Part shown: piece by piece, positions 10,341 to 21,700 of the stretch
Position numbering within the stretch: the stretch's first letter is position 1
Layout of the letters: each line of letters opens with the position of its first letter
Source of the DNA: Amyelois transitella
Taxonomy: Eukaryota > Arthropoda > Insecta > Lepidoptera > Pyralidae
Reading direction: 5' to 3'
NCBI RefSeq assembly: GCF_032362555.1
Contig: NC_083516.1
Span: forward strand, 3,435,001 to 3,499,000
Length of the DNA: 64,000 nt
Notes under the pieces: generated by a model
Told to the model about the DNA's origin: nothing
Databases searched by the model: none
Seen by the model: the letters and a program-made list of their open reading frames with translations, nothing else
Made by a program: the position numbers and the translations under genes

Positions 10341-11694
10341 TTTGGCTTTTATTTTTTCGCTGTAAAACAAATATTTAGACATAAGATTATGTAATTATTA
10401 TTAAGGGATAGGCTTACAAACTTGGGATTCTTTTTTAGGCGATGGGCTAGCAAACTGTCACTATTTGAATCTCAATTCTATCATTAAGCCAAATAGCTGA
10501 ACGTGACCATTCAGTCCTTTCAAGACTGTTGGCTCTGTCTACCCCGCAAGGGATATAGACGTGAACATATGTGTGTATGTATGTAAGATTATGTAAGGCA
10601 TAATGAAAAACGGACTATTTCTGATTGTTCTGGGTCTTGAATGTTTATCTTTAGGTATTTGAATTTTAAAAATATGTTGTATCGTTAAATAGTAAAAGAT
10701 ATCCCATAACACTTTACTCAAAGCATAACACGCAAAATATTAAACGGTTAACACCTGAGTTGTACTTTTGTACCAAATAAAAATCAAGTTTTTACTGAGT
10801 TTTCTGAAGTTTAACTCAAATAAAGAATTTATGAATATTTGACTTACCTTTAGCAGAGTTTCGAACTTATAGTGCTAAATGCTAGATAAGATGGAATATT
10901 GAACAAACTCTGACTAGGTAACGAAGTGGGGTGTAAATTGATAGTGTTGGCAAAATAAACTCATCGCTGAATATAACCTTCTTTAGAATTCCCTTTTCCA
11001 CGTTCATCAGTTTAATAAAGATACCTCTGCAATTTAACTTAATGGCTAATAAACCATTTTTAGATCGGTTTTCCATGTAATATTTTTTAATTAATAGAAA
11101 CGTCTAAAATACTTGGCATTCTACTTTTAGGGGATGGGCTAGCAACCTGTCACTACTAGAATCTCAATTCTATCATTAAGCCAAGCAGCTGAACGTGGCC
11201 TATCAGTCTTTTCAGAGACTGAGACTTAAACTATTGGCTCTGTCTACCCCGCAAGGGATATAAACGTGATTATATGTATGTATGTATGTAGAAACGTCTT
11301 CAAAATCCATTTAACTGAGAAGTAATCTAGAATATTGTCTAAAAAAATTTTTATCCAGCAGGATATAGTTAACTTAGGTAAATTATAATACCTATTTGTT
11401 TGCGATGTGTACTTTGCTTAGATTTGAAAAATTTGAATAATCATGGATCTTAACTCTAGTGACGTAAGGTTCATTGTGAAAATATCTAAATTACGTGTTA
11501 GCTGTGCGTAATACCCTTCATTTGATTCGGAAAAAACCTCATTTATAACCATGACTACTAGACAATATTGTTACCATAGCAACAAATGTATGTTATTTAA
11601 TGTCTAATCAAAGGTCTCTTGTCTTGTTGGTGTTTTGGTTGATATGCGGTGCTCATAATCTTAGCCGAATTAGTGTTCTAATATCTCATATTGA
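10341..11694. promoter_or_regulatory. Divergent DRC2-DRC10 intergenic region
   Basis: These 1354 bp separate the DRC2 start codon (-) from the DRC10 start codon (+). The region contains two truncated family A SINEs (10403-10585 and 11132-11292), a family D fragment (10618-10715) and, close to DRC10, an RFX X-box. No coding exon was recognised. The non-repeat part 11300-11694 is the likely shared promoter. Confidence 0.55.
11570..11583. promoter_or_regulatory. RFX X-box motif
   Basis: GTTACCATAGCAAC fits the X-box consensus GTNRCC-N(0-3)-RGYAAC at every defined position and is nearly palindromic. It lies 112 bp upstream of the DRC10 ATG, between two axonemal genes. RFX factors activate ciliary genes through this site in many animals. 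Function here is inferred. Confidence 0.7.
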
Positions 11695-14600
11695 ATGGAG
11701 ACTCAATCGTCAGCCGGGACTCTGCAGTCCCCCTCCACATATTCAGAAAGTGGGTCTAAGACTGGGAGCAGCAGGTCTGCGGCCAGTGCTGGAACTGATA
11801 AGGACAGAGATTTGACGAAGGATAATGGTATGTTTTCTTACAAGTACCTATTACTACGTAGTTGTCGTTGGAAATAATTTTATTCATACCAAAATAAAAA
11901 ATTTACTACTTGCCTCGATCTCTGCAAATTTATTTGGATTCAACCACATTCAGCATTCTCTATGTACGAGCTCGTCGGTAGGGAACTATTGTATTGACCT
12001 GACCTTCCGGTTTCAATAAGACGTCTCCGTTTTGACCAAGTTACATACGTCTTTGCCTTCCCCTGAACTAAAGTTATTGATGGTACTTATATAACTGAAA
12101 CACCACCCATAATCATGATTGCAAATAGATGTTTCTTTTTTTTCGTTCTAGCCGCGTCCCCCATAGACCTAGAATGCCACATCCAGGCTGAGCGAATCAC
12201 AAAGATCCTGGACGAGGCGGTGTACAAAACAAAATTAGCGATATGTTTACCAGCACTAGTGGAGGAATACAAGACGCTGGACTCCATACTCTCCGCCAAT
12301 AGCATGGAAGACTTGACATTCATCTTCGAACAATATGACAATCCGCTTTTCTCAACCAGCTTGTTGAATATGGCTGCTATGGAAGATATTCAAGCTGTAT
12401 GTTTACTTTATACCTACAGTAGACGACGTCCGCCGCAGCTTCGCCTGCTTAATAAAATAATTTTATCCCGCTCCCATGGGAATTTTGGGAAGTCCTCTCT
12501 TAGTGGCCCCCTATATCACAAAAGGAACTTAAAAATTTTTAGACCCAGCGGTTTGGGCTGTGTGTTGTCTGTCAATCAGTCAGTTAGTTAGTCACTCAGT
12601 CACGTAGGAGCTTTATATACCTGATTTTTTTATATAAGTAGATAAAAACTTAGTTTTTCATTCCTGATCACATCGTTTACTTAGTATCTTCAATCAAGTT
12701 CAAAGAACCATGTTGTGAAAACATTTTAAAATACTTTTTCATGATAGGCTGCCTTTCTGACATGGTAATCTTCAGTATCTTCCTATGATAACAACAGGAT
12801 TATTTGTTATTGAAAATTTGCCGCAGTTAACATAATTATATGGTAAAGGGTCAGGTCAAGAGTACCCGAAACCGCCAAGCTTGTATGAAGAGAGTTATGA
12901 ATGAAGGATGAAGCGAAGGAAGTATGTAGAGATCGTGGCAAGTGGAACGATGTATTCTCTGCCTACCCCTCCTATAATTTATATTAATGTATGCCCTTTT
13001 AATTATCAGTTTTCAGTTTACATTTCTTATTATAACGGAATTTTTTAGGGTGATACTTCACTGAAGAATCGACTCAACCCAGAACTGGGTCATTTGATGT
13101 ACATCTTGAACAGCTACCCTGAACTGAAACCGAAAGTGGAAGACATAGTTCGAGAGGTAAGACTCAAGTTGCCATTGTTGTAAGTATTGTTACGTAAATC
13201 CAGTCTATTAAACATTCTTTCCTCTCTGAAAGTCCAAATGAAAGGTATCAATGGACGTGATTTTCTGAATATACCTACTTATATTAGGTATAGTTGGAAG
13301 AAAATTTATGAACTAAGTATCTGTACATTTATCACTTTCATTTCCGGTTCACGGAGGCGGGAGGGAGGTTGCCGCGGAAGAAATAAGAATACCTAATAAT
13401 TATTTATGGATTTATGGATGGGACATATGGAGGACTATATGATTGTTAGATTTTTATGATTTTTGAGTTTGAAATAAAAAGAGATATAATGAATGAATGA
13501 TAATTTATTTCCAAATAGATAGGAGGTAAGTATATACGGTATTGTTTAGTTACTTGTTTGGCAACCGCACGTCATGTTACTCTGTACACTGTACATCGAT
13601 GCCCTGTAGGTAGGTACTGGACGAACTCTATTGCGTGTAGTAGCAGTTCGTGTATGTTGCGAATTCGCAGTAATTTGGGTAACTCGATAAATGCTGTTGA
13701 CTAATGACAATATCGTATTATTTTCAGATGAAAATACAGTATGAAAAAACTGGGGAGGTAAGATTTTATCTGTTACCCAAGTACCTACCTAATTTTAGCT
13801 CCCAACTTAATTTTTAGAATACCTTTATGTTATCTACCTTACAATTGTGCCGTTTATTTATATAATATGTTTTTAACCCATACAAACTGTAAAAGAAGTA
13901 TAAAAAAACTAGCTAGGTTTCTCTGTTTTATTATATATCCAGTTTAGTTACTTATTTAACAATGGTCACAATTATGTTGTGAATTAGAATAAACTTATTA
14001 TGTCTTTATTGCTAGATACCTACGGACGGCTTTGGTTATCTCCTGACATTGGAACAGTTCAGGGAGCTGATGATAATCCAGATGAGTACCACAGCTGCTG
14101 ATGAGCTTGCTGCTAAAATCAGCACCAGGAAACTTGAGGGCTCCAATGAAAGACTCATTGGACATATTAATGGTAGGCACAAATAACTCGGGCAATCGAT
14201 TATAAATTAATTTAATTAAGTAATTTTTCAGCTCACAATTTAATTCACTCACGCATACACACGTCTTCTTCCCTAATCCCGTAACAGAACATGAGTTACT
14301 AGTAGTCTAGTCCAATATTTTGGAAATCCATGTCTAAATGGATGGCTATGAAATTGAAATTCAGTGATGGTCATTATAATCCATGAAGAAAGTTACTGCT
14401 TTTCTAGCAAAATGGCCAAATTTATAAGCGTTTTTCTTGAAAAAGAGAAGGAGCTGTCCCGCTTTGTTTTTCTTCGCCAACAGACCAGCATCGAACACTT
14501 AAATAAAATATGTTTTCCTATTAACAGAATACACGGCAACAATAAAAGAAGAGAATCAGCGCTTTGAGCAGACCATGGTCGTCAAGGCAGAGATCATCCA

Positions 14601-17600
14601 GCGACTGGAGCAAGAACTGGCATTCTTGCATCACGAGGCCACTATAAAGTTGCAGAAAAAAATGTCAGTATTTTCATCAGTCAATATACTACTCTGTCAA
14701 GAAAGTAGCAGGAAAAGATCAATAATACTCAAACTGTTTGTTATTCATCCAAATTTATTTTATCACCTTCAAAATATGCTCCTTTAGAAACGATACACTT
14801 ACGCCAACGAATAATCCAATCATCAAAACATTTTTTAATCGCTGTTTCCGGAATTGAGGTCAGTTCTCGCCGCGAATTCTCTTTTATGTCTTCTACCGAT
14901 TGAAAACGGGTGCCACGAAGTGGTAATTTGAGTTTAGGAAAAAGAAAAAAGTCGGCTGGAGCCATATCTGGTGAATATGGTGGTTGCTCGATGGTATTTG
15001 TTGAGTGTTTGGTTAAAAATTCGTTCACAATGATGGCCTTGTGCGAAGGTGCATTATCATGGTGCAAAATCCAAGAATTTTCTTTCCACAAATCTGGCCT
15101 TTTTCGTCGTATTTGCTCTCTTAAACGCCGCATAACACTCAAATAATATTCCTTATTTACCGTTTGACCTTCCGGCAAGAATTCCGAGTGCACAACACCG
15201 CGATAGTCAAAGAAAACAGTCAACATGACTTTGACTTTTGAACGACTTTGGCGTGGTTTTTTCGGTTTCGGTTCAGTTGGAAGGCGCCACTCCGAAGCTT
15301 GTTGACTAGTTTGCATGTCAAACTCGTAAACCCACGTCTCGTCACCAGTAACAATGCGTTTCATGAATGTTGGGTCGGAATTGACTCGTTCTAGCATGTC
15401 CTCAGCGACTCTCATGCGATTGAGTTTTTGAAAAAAATTCAGGTCTTTTGGGACTAGCCGAGCGGCAACATGTTTCATACCCAAATTATTAGTTAAAATG
15501 GTACGGATCGACTCGTGAGATACAGAAATGGTGTCACTCAAAGGTGAATGAGGATTTTCAGTCACTATTTCCTTCACTTTTGCGATGTTAACTTCAGTTG
15601 CAGACGTTGATGGCCTACCAGAGCGAGGCAAATCTTCCATCACATCTCGACCGCTTTTGAACGCTTTGTACCACTCATAAGCACGAGTTTTTGATAAAGT
15701 CGATTCACCGTAAGCCTTCTGTAACATTTTCAGTGACTCCGAACACGATATTCCATTGGCAATGCAAAATTTAAGACAAACTCTTTGTTCGATGTTTTTA
15801 TCCATTATGAAATTAGCAATACACACTAGATATGATATAACTAAAAATAGCACTGTATTTAATGTAAACAACAGATGCAACTCAAACTCCGCGCCAAAAT
15901 GGAAAACAGTTGTGCCAATCTAACAACAACAAAAAAAACAAAAATTTGAATTTGGAACCATAAATAAATAATCCATTCCCGATACTTTTCTGACTGAATG
16001 TATGTCGCTATATGTGAGGCTAAAAAATCTAAGTTTATCAAAATGTATACAAATTTTGAAATAACAAAGAAACTCTTGACTTAACGATTGACTGGCAGGC
16101 AGTCAACGTTGAGCTGAGGAGAAGTTTGGGAAGTGTACGGAGAGGAAATATTGCTAAATTTCTACGGGAACGAAAAATAGACGTGGACGTATTTACGCGG
16201 GCATATTAATAAAGTATGAATTAATGGACGCAATTACAACCAATCAAATTCACAGTCTAGATTCAGATCGCCAGATGGTGCTAGCGACACGCGCCCACAC
16301 AGTCAAGGCAGAGATGCTGAAAGAGGAAGAGGTGGAATCTCGGGAGGCATACGAGTCCTTGCTGAGAAGTCATTTGATCGAAGAGAAGAACCAAAGGGCG
16401 AGAAGGTATTTTGAAAAGTTACACATGAGATTTACACTGACCAGACTTAAGAGATTGTTCTTGTGTCATAATACCTAATTGTTAGATTACTAATTTACTA
16501 TTGCTACGCTATTTAAATTGGAGTCAAAACATTAGCAAGTAAGGAACTAGAAGATTCATATATTTCTGTATCTGAGAGAAACCTTCATGTATTTCTGTAT
16601 CTGAACAGTTTAGATACTTAACTAGAATTTTGAAAAGATCTCGATCAATCCAGTAGTTGTTTTGGTAGGAACAAGAACTACTTAATAAAGATAAAGATAT
16701 GGAATAAGTATGATTGATTAATAACTATCTACAACGATCTCGAACGTTAATCAATTAAACTACCTGATTTCGATTTTAATAAAATGATACACGATTTAAG
16801 GTTCAAAGTGGAAACCCAGCTGCTCTCATGGCTTCAGAAATATGATTTAGAGATGGGAGATAAGCAAGTGGAGCTGGACGAGTTCACGGAGAAGTATGAA
16901 GAAGAAGTCCGCAAATGTGAAGAATTGGAGGTGATTCTAACGTAAAACATACTTTTGCTTGAGGTTCTACTTTTGTCGGAAGTGTAGCAATGAAAGTCAT
17001 AAATTGCCAATTTTTAGACAGAAACCTTAGCTTTAGCTGTAGGTACGTTTGCCATAAGACTAGTCTTGTTTTTGATGCAGTGAAAATACTACGATTTATT
17101 ATAAGACTAAGTAGTTTAATGAAAATGTGTGATTGAAACTGAATGCGATTGCTGTAACCATATGTATTTTTATCCAGGAAAAACTAGCTGAGCAGAATAA
17201 GGAATACGAGCCGCTGATGGCAGAAAGAGAGGCGGAATATCACCAAGAGATGACGGAGAAGATGAACAAGTTCCTTATTGAGCACGCGGCCAGGGTCATA
17301 CAGTCCGCATGGCGGGAGGTGCTTGCGAACCGCGCAGAGAAGAAACGGGTAAGAAAATTCAGATGTGATTTAAACACGATTTTCGTCTGAATTTAGAAAT
17401 GAATAAGCACAAGTTTGACAGCACAGCAAAAATAATTATCTGTTCTTAAGGTACACTCTATGTCTACTATGGTCTACTTTATGTACTATAATCATGATGA
17501 TATAATATACGTTCTAAAACGGCGTTTGTAAATCAATTTTAATCTAACAATTTTGTACGTTCTCACATGCAGCAAAAAGGAAAGGGCAAGAAAGGAAAGA

Positions 17601-18411
17601 AGAAATAAAAAGTATGGTATTTTATACAGCGTTACTTTTTTATTTATTGCCTAGTGACCGGGTGCCTCATATATTATAGAATTAAAACCTATTCTTAAGT
17701 ATAAAATAATGACATTTTATTTTAGAGTAACAAAGTAATTTTTTATTTGTCTTAATTCATCGGTTGAATAATATTTTTTTGGTAATATGCAGCTGAAGAA
17801 ACTACAAAAGAAAATGCAAGCGGCCGCAGCGGCCGCCGCCGCAGCAGAGAAAAAAGGAGGGAAGAAATAAGATCTGTAATTTTATTGGACGTATTTTTTG
17901 TGTATCTAACTAGATTTAATGTTTATCATGTTCATTATCTTTATTTTTATTAAATTATTTTAAATTTATAAAGCTGTTTTTATTCAAGGTAATTTTGAAG
18001 TAAATTTGAACGGAACTATAGTATAATGATGGCACTAATTTTTAAATTAAAACATTAAGCCGAACAGCTAAACGTGGCCTTTTAGTCTTTTCAAGACTGT
18101 TGGCTTTGTTTACCCGGCAAGGGATATAGATGCGATTATATGTATGTATGTATTCCAGAGAGAACCAAGCGAATACGTCTTAGTCGGACCAAAGGAAACT
18201 GTCAAATTTCGATTAGCATGGCTTATTTTACAAGCGTCAAGGGTTTACAAAAATTCAGAGGGCAGGGCAGGGCTGGCACTGGCACGCTACTGAGTTTTCT
18301 GGCACTAAATTATCATTGATATTTATATTTCAGTTAAGAAAACTGTTGGTTAAAAAGCAAGCGGCCGATGCAGCCGTAGCAGCAGCAGCCAAAAAGACCA
18401 AGACCGGCTAA
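11695..18411 (+). CDS. DRC10: Dynein regulatory complex subunit 10 (DRC10/IQCD), multi-exon
   Basis: Exons: 11695-11827, 12152-12396, 13049-13156, 13728-13757, 14016-14172, 14528-14663, 16256-16405, 16801-16930, 17178-17348, then one of three last exons (17573-17608, 17793-17870, 18334-18411). This gives about 431 or 445 residues (human IQCD has about 449). The ATG is preceded directly by an in-frame TGA. Diagnostic matches are ERITKILDEAVYKTKL (human 'KRIMSILDEAIYKVEL') and FKVETQLLSWLQKYDLEMG (human 'YKVETEIENWIQKYDTEMG'). An IQ-type segment (RVIQSAWREVLANR) comes near the end. The centre is coiled coil. DRC10 is an IQ-motif subunit of the axonemal nexin link, so it probably works in the same complex as the neighbouring DRC2. 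The 14663 donor (GTCAGT) was chosen by phase. A mariner element lies in the following intron. Confidence 0.88.
12450..12620 (+). repeat. Unclassified moth repeat (DRC10 intron 2)
   Basis: 'TCCCGCTCCCATGGGAATTT', 'AGCGGTTTGGGCTGTGTG' and a run of (CAGT/TAGT)-like units form a widespread interspersed element of uncertain class, perhaps Helitron-like. The open frame across it is not a gene. Confidence 0.45.
14690..16002 (-). mobile_element. mariner-family DNA transposon in DRC10 intron 6
   Basis: About 1.3 kb. Imperfect terminal inverted repeats of about 28-30 bp can be aligned: left around 14692-14719 (GTCAAGAAAGTAGCAGGAAA) and right, reverse-complemented, around 15974-16000 (GTCAGAAAAGTATCGGGAA). 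TA dinucleotides sit at both edges, as expected for mariner target duplications. It contains one intact transposase gene and is antisense to its host gene. Confidence 0.85.
14741..15805 (-). CDS. mariner transposase (DD34D), intact
   Basis: 354 residues from the MDKNIEQR start. An upstream in-frame ATG at 15880 would add 25 hydrophobic residues and is unlikely to be used. The N-terminal helix-turn-helix DNA-binding part (residues about 1-110, including EWYKAFKSGRD and GRPSTS) is followed by the LVPKDL linker motif and the catalytic DDE/D domain. The three catalytic aspartates are in VTGDETWVYE, HHDNAPSHK and PADFFLFPKLK, with 34 residues between the second and third, the DD34D mark of mariner. 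There are no stops or frameshifts over the full usual length (about 345-355), so the copy is either young or selected. It excises and inserts DNA at TA sites. Confidence 0.92.
   Translation of the reverse strand: MDKNIEQRVCLKFCIANGISCSESLKMLQKAYGESTLSKTRAYEWYKAFKSGRDVMEDLPRSGRPSTSATEVNIAKVKEIVTENPHSPLSDTISVSHESIRTILTNNLGMKHVAARLVPKDLNFFQKLNRMRVAEDMLERVNSDPTFMKRIVTGDETWVYEFDMQTSQQASEWRLPTEPKPKKPRQSRSKVKVMLTVFFDYRGVVHSEFLPEGQTVNKEYYLSVMRRLREQIRRKRPDLWKENSWILHHDNAPSHKAIIVNEFLTKHSTNTIEQPPYSPDMAPADFFLFPKLKLPLRGTRFQSVEDIKENSRRELTSIPETAIKKCFDDWIIRWRKCIVSKGAYFEGDKINLDE
17573..17608 (+). CDS. DRC10: DRC10 alternative terminal exon a
   Basis: Acceptor ACATGCAG, then an in-phase coding tail QKGKGKKGKKK and stop. 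An AATAAA overlaps the stop region. The lysine/glycine tail resembles the Lys/Gly-rich C-terminus of vertebrate IQCD, so this is probably the ancestral ending. Confidence 0.7.
   Translation, partial: QKGKGKKGKKK
17793..17870 (+). CDS. DRC10: DRC10 alternative terminal exon b (polyalanine)
   Basis: A 78-nt exon after acceptor AATATGCAG, in phase with 17348. It encodes LKKLQKKMQ, nine alanines, then EKKGGKK and a stop. The alanine run uses GCGGCC-type codons, a GC-rich island in AT-rich surroundings. It is homologous in layout to exon c. Confidence 0.65.
   Translation: MKKLQKKMQAAAAAAAAAEKKGGKK
18053..18152 (+). repeat. SINE family A, 3' part
   Basis: Last about 100 bp of family A ('AGCCGAACAGCTAAACGTGG' to the (ATGT)n tail), lying between DRC10 terminal exons b and c. 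Confidence 0.75.
18334..18411 (+). CDS. DRC10: DRC10 alternative terminal exon c
   Basis: Also exactly 78 nt and in phase, after acceptor ATATTTCAG. It encodes LRKLLVKKQAADAAVAAAA, then KKTKTG and a stop. It aligns end to end with exon b, indicating a tandem exon duplication. An AATAAA lies at about 18529. A family A SINE (18053-18152) sits between b and c. Confidence 0.65.
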   Translation, partial: LRKLLVKKQAADAAVAAAAKKTKTG

Positions 18412-18719
18412 AAAGCAAGACATTGAAAACATTTTGTAGATCTTTATTTTATAAATATGGAGTACATGTTTATTTTTGTAACGATATACATAATTTGTAA
18501 CTATTTCATTTATATCAACTGTATAAAGCAATAAATTGGTGCTGCGATTTCTTTTTACTATTTAACGAGTATCTGTACCATTTAAGGTGCGGATAATCGA
18601 TATTTTCGGCATTTGAATATTCAACATCAATTTCTCCCATTTGGAAGCTATTGTTGTCTCCATTTCATTACTCCATTCGACTCCTTTTCTGCGCATAAAT
18701 AGATATTAATTATATTTGA

Positions 18720-21700
18720 TCATAATTTCTGGTCCTGTGATATCACTTTGAGATGTCGCACTGCTCTGACATCTATGAGGGTGTCGGAAGAACTCTTGGT
18801 GGTTGGTACAAACGATATAGCTCGACGAGCACGCTCGCCGTTCCGAAATCCTGGGCCCATATCCTAAAGAAATGAATTATGATGTAAAATTAATCCAGAC
18901 AGAAAATGGTAAATACAACCAGAGTTGGTCTAATTTACGTTTTGATTATAGCTTAAGTTATAAACTTAGTTATATCTTGAAACTGATCTAGGAGAGTAGA
19001 TTTGATAGTAGACCTTCTTCTATTTCTTCTGGTTATCGTCGATGCTTAAATCCTAGAGTGTCGGTGGTCGAACCCATTAGTTCCGAATTTTAAAAATCTT
19101 GATAGATTCCATGTCGGCCATATACCAATAGACTCGTTTTTTGTGTTATGTACATTAGTTTGAGTACTAATCGATGCTCTCAGTGAGGAAAAATATCGTG
19201 AGAAAACATGCACATTCAAGCAATTGAATGTGTAACCACGATCAAATACTAGTTCGTTCCCCATGCAAAAGCTTGTGGGAATCAAACCTTGCTCACCCTA
19301 TTTTGGATGAGCAAAAAGGCGAACCCCGGGCTACCGGGAAGGAAAAAGAAGAATGGCGATGCTTAAATAATGTACTTTCTGAGTGGAACAATTTACTTTC
19401 TTCCTTCGGGCATTTTAATTATAAAACTTACCCTAAGGTGGACGTGTAATGCTTGAGCTGTTAGTTCAGTTTTTGATATCTTCTCCTGCGCCGCCTTTAA
19501 CTGCTCATCTAGTCGCTGCTTCTCTAATTCTAGTTCTTTGAGACGTTTTTCTGCTTCTGTAAAATAAATATTGTTGTGGTTTTACTTCAAACAACGTAAT
19601 ATTGGAGTCAAAATGGTAAGTTAAAATAAATGTACTAACCTCTGAATTGTGTCTCCTTTTCAGCCTGTAGCATTTCGAATTTCTTCCGTTTAAGCCTCTC
19701 TTCTTCTAACATTTTATGTTGTTCTTCTTGAAGCCTTTCTAATTCTTCCCTTCTTTCCCATTCTTCTGCTAATACTCTGAAAACCAATTAACTGCTATTG
19801 TTAGTACTAATTAAAATAATGTAGTAATAAATTTCTTTGTAACGCTGACATGTGTTAAACACTTATTAATGAAAAGAATACCAAAGTTACCCTTGCGCTT
19901 CGCATAGCTCGCCTTGGCGCGGCCGCTCCCTTAACCCCAGATGAATTATCTGTTCGGTATTGTCAAGTACGTTACTTATATACAAAGAGATAAAAATATA
20001 TAATACCTGGCCTGCAAAGCACGCACTATTTCCTCATCTCGTTTAGCTTGGATCTCCTCTTGAAGAAGTTTCTCTAATTCGGTTTGGGTAGTCTTTAATT
20101 CTTCGAGCTTCTTATTGTCTTGCTGTGCCATCTCTGCTAATTCCTGAAATATGTTATTATTCATTTTATTGACGACATTATTTTCATAAATATTTATGTG
20201 TCTTACTATGAGAACTTAAAAGAAAACGAATCCAGTATACAGTCTTACTGCCTTCTCCAGATAACAATATGATAACATGCATGCTCTTGCTCCCTGCGTA
20301 TTCTGGCCCCGTTGTATCTTCTGGCTTCCTACACTACAACCTACTCCTTAACTTCGAAACTTCACTCCTCCCGAAAGGACCGTGGCTTCCTACACTACAA
20401 CCTACTTTTAACTTAGACTAGAAGTCACCTGAGCTTGAGCCTCTGCAGCCAGCCGCGCGCGCACCTCGTGCTGCAGCCGCATCCTGGCCTCCCGCACTTC
20501 TTGTTCCCGCCGCGCCCCCGCCCCGCGTCTGTAAGCCCTGGCCCTTCTCTGAAAACTCTCCACTCCTCCCGAGAGGGCTGTGGCTTGCCGCACCGCTGAT
20601 ATCCACTGCAGGCGACTCCTGAAGTTAAAATAATAAATGATCTTGTAATACAAATAATTAAATCAAAAAAATATTAGATCTGACTGATTTGTAACTAGAA
20701 ATTTATTAAAAGACAAAGTATGCACGATGCTGTGCTGCATGGTCTGATTCAAAATGGTTAACGTAGGATTATTATTAACCCTATTCTTATCGACCTAAGT
20801 TATTTACAAGAATTTATCAAAAATATATATTATGTAAATCGATAAGATTGCTCGGTGATCTAAACATAATATTTTAAAACGATAACTAAATGTAACGGAT
20901 AGCTTGCTGATAGTGTTTATTGTTTTATTATTTGTTTTATCTACATTCCTTAATATAGGTAATATCAATGAATATGGCTCGTCGTTTCTGAAATTAATAA
21001 AACGGTTAAATATGGAATTTATAAAACTGCCAGAATTAACCAATAACAATTAGAATGCAGTTTTAGCCTTTTGTCTCATTTACACAAACATCGACTCACT
21101 TATGGTCCTGAGTGCCAAACTCATAGGTCCTCTCAGGCGTGATGACCTGGAACTTCTGGATTCTTCCTTCGCCAGCGGAAGCTTCTACAGAGCAGTACTC
21201 GTCTATGGCTATTCGACCACACTGTTCCTTTTGAGAAGAACTCTTGTAGTATGTCAGGGCACACGGCTGAAGCACGCACCAATACTCACGCATGGTCGGA
21301 AGGAGATACCCTCGTTTGTAGAGATAGCCCTAAAATTTTAAGAGAAGACCAAAATATTGTGAGACATCTAAATATTTTTCAGCTTATTTTGGTGTTGAGT
21401 AAAATGGTAAACATGCTAAATAAACAATATTACAGCAGGAAGAAGTTAGAAGATAGGTCCTATTTCCTGCACTTGAAAACCTAAGAATGATTTGCCGTTG
21501 TGTAGCATCGCATGCAGATTTCTGAGCAGTGTTGTAGGTACATTCATCAATCTCTTATTTCAAGCTTGTCGGTTTAGAATACTCTTGACCTGAACTTTTG
21601 CCAGGACGTCCCCTATTTTTTTACGGTACATTAATTCGTGTAGGCATTCCCTTTAGGTCTCACAAAATGAAACCTAGTTAGGACCTAAAGTGCGCCCCGA

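Noticed and set aside
15806-15880. Longer mariner start at the upstream ATG.
   Set aside because: The extra 25 residues are hydrophobic and unlike mariner N-termini; MDKNIEQR matches the expected start and length.
16100-16210. Possible extra DRC10 exon after acceptor CTGGCAG (reads VRRGNIAKFLRERKIDVDVF).
   Set aside because: It ends in a stop after about 36 codons, its phase does not fit both neighbours, and it has no match to IQCD. It may be debris of another element.
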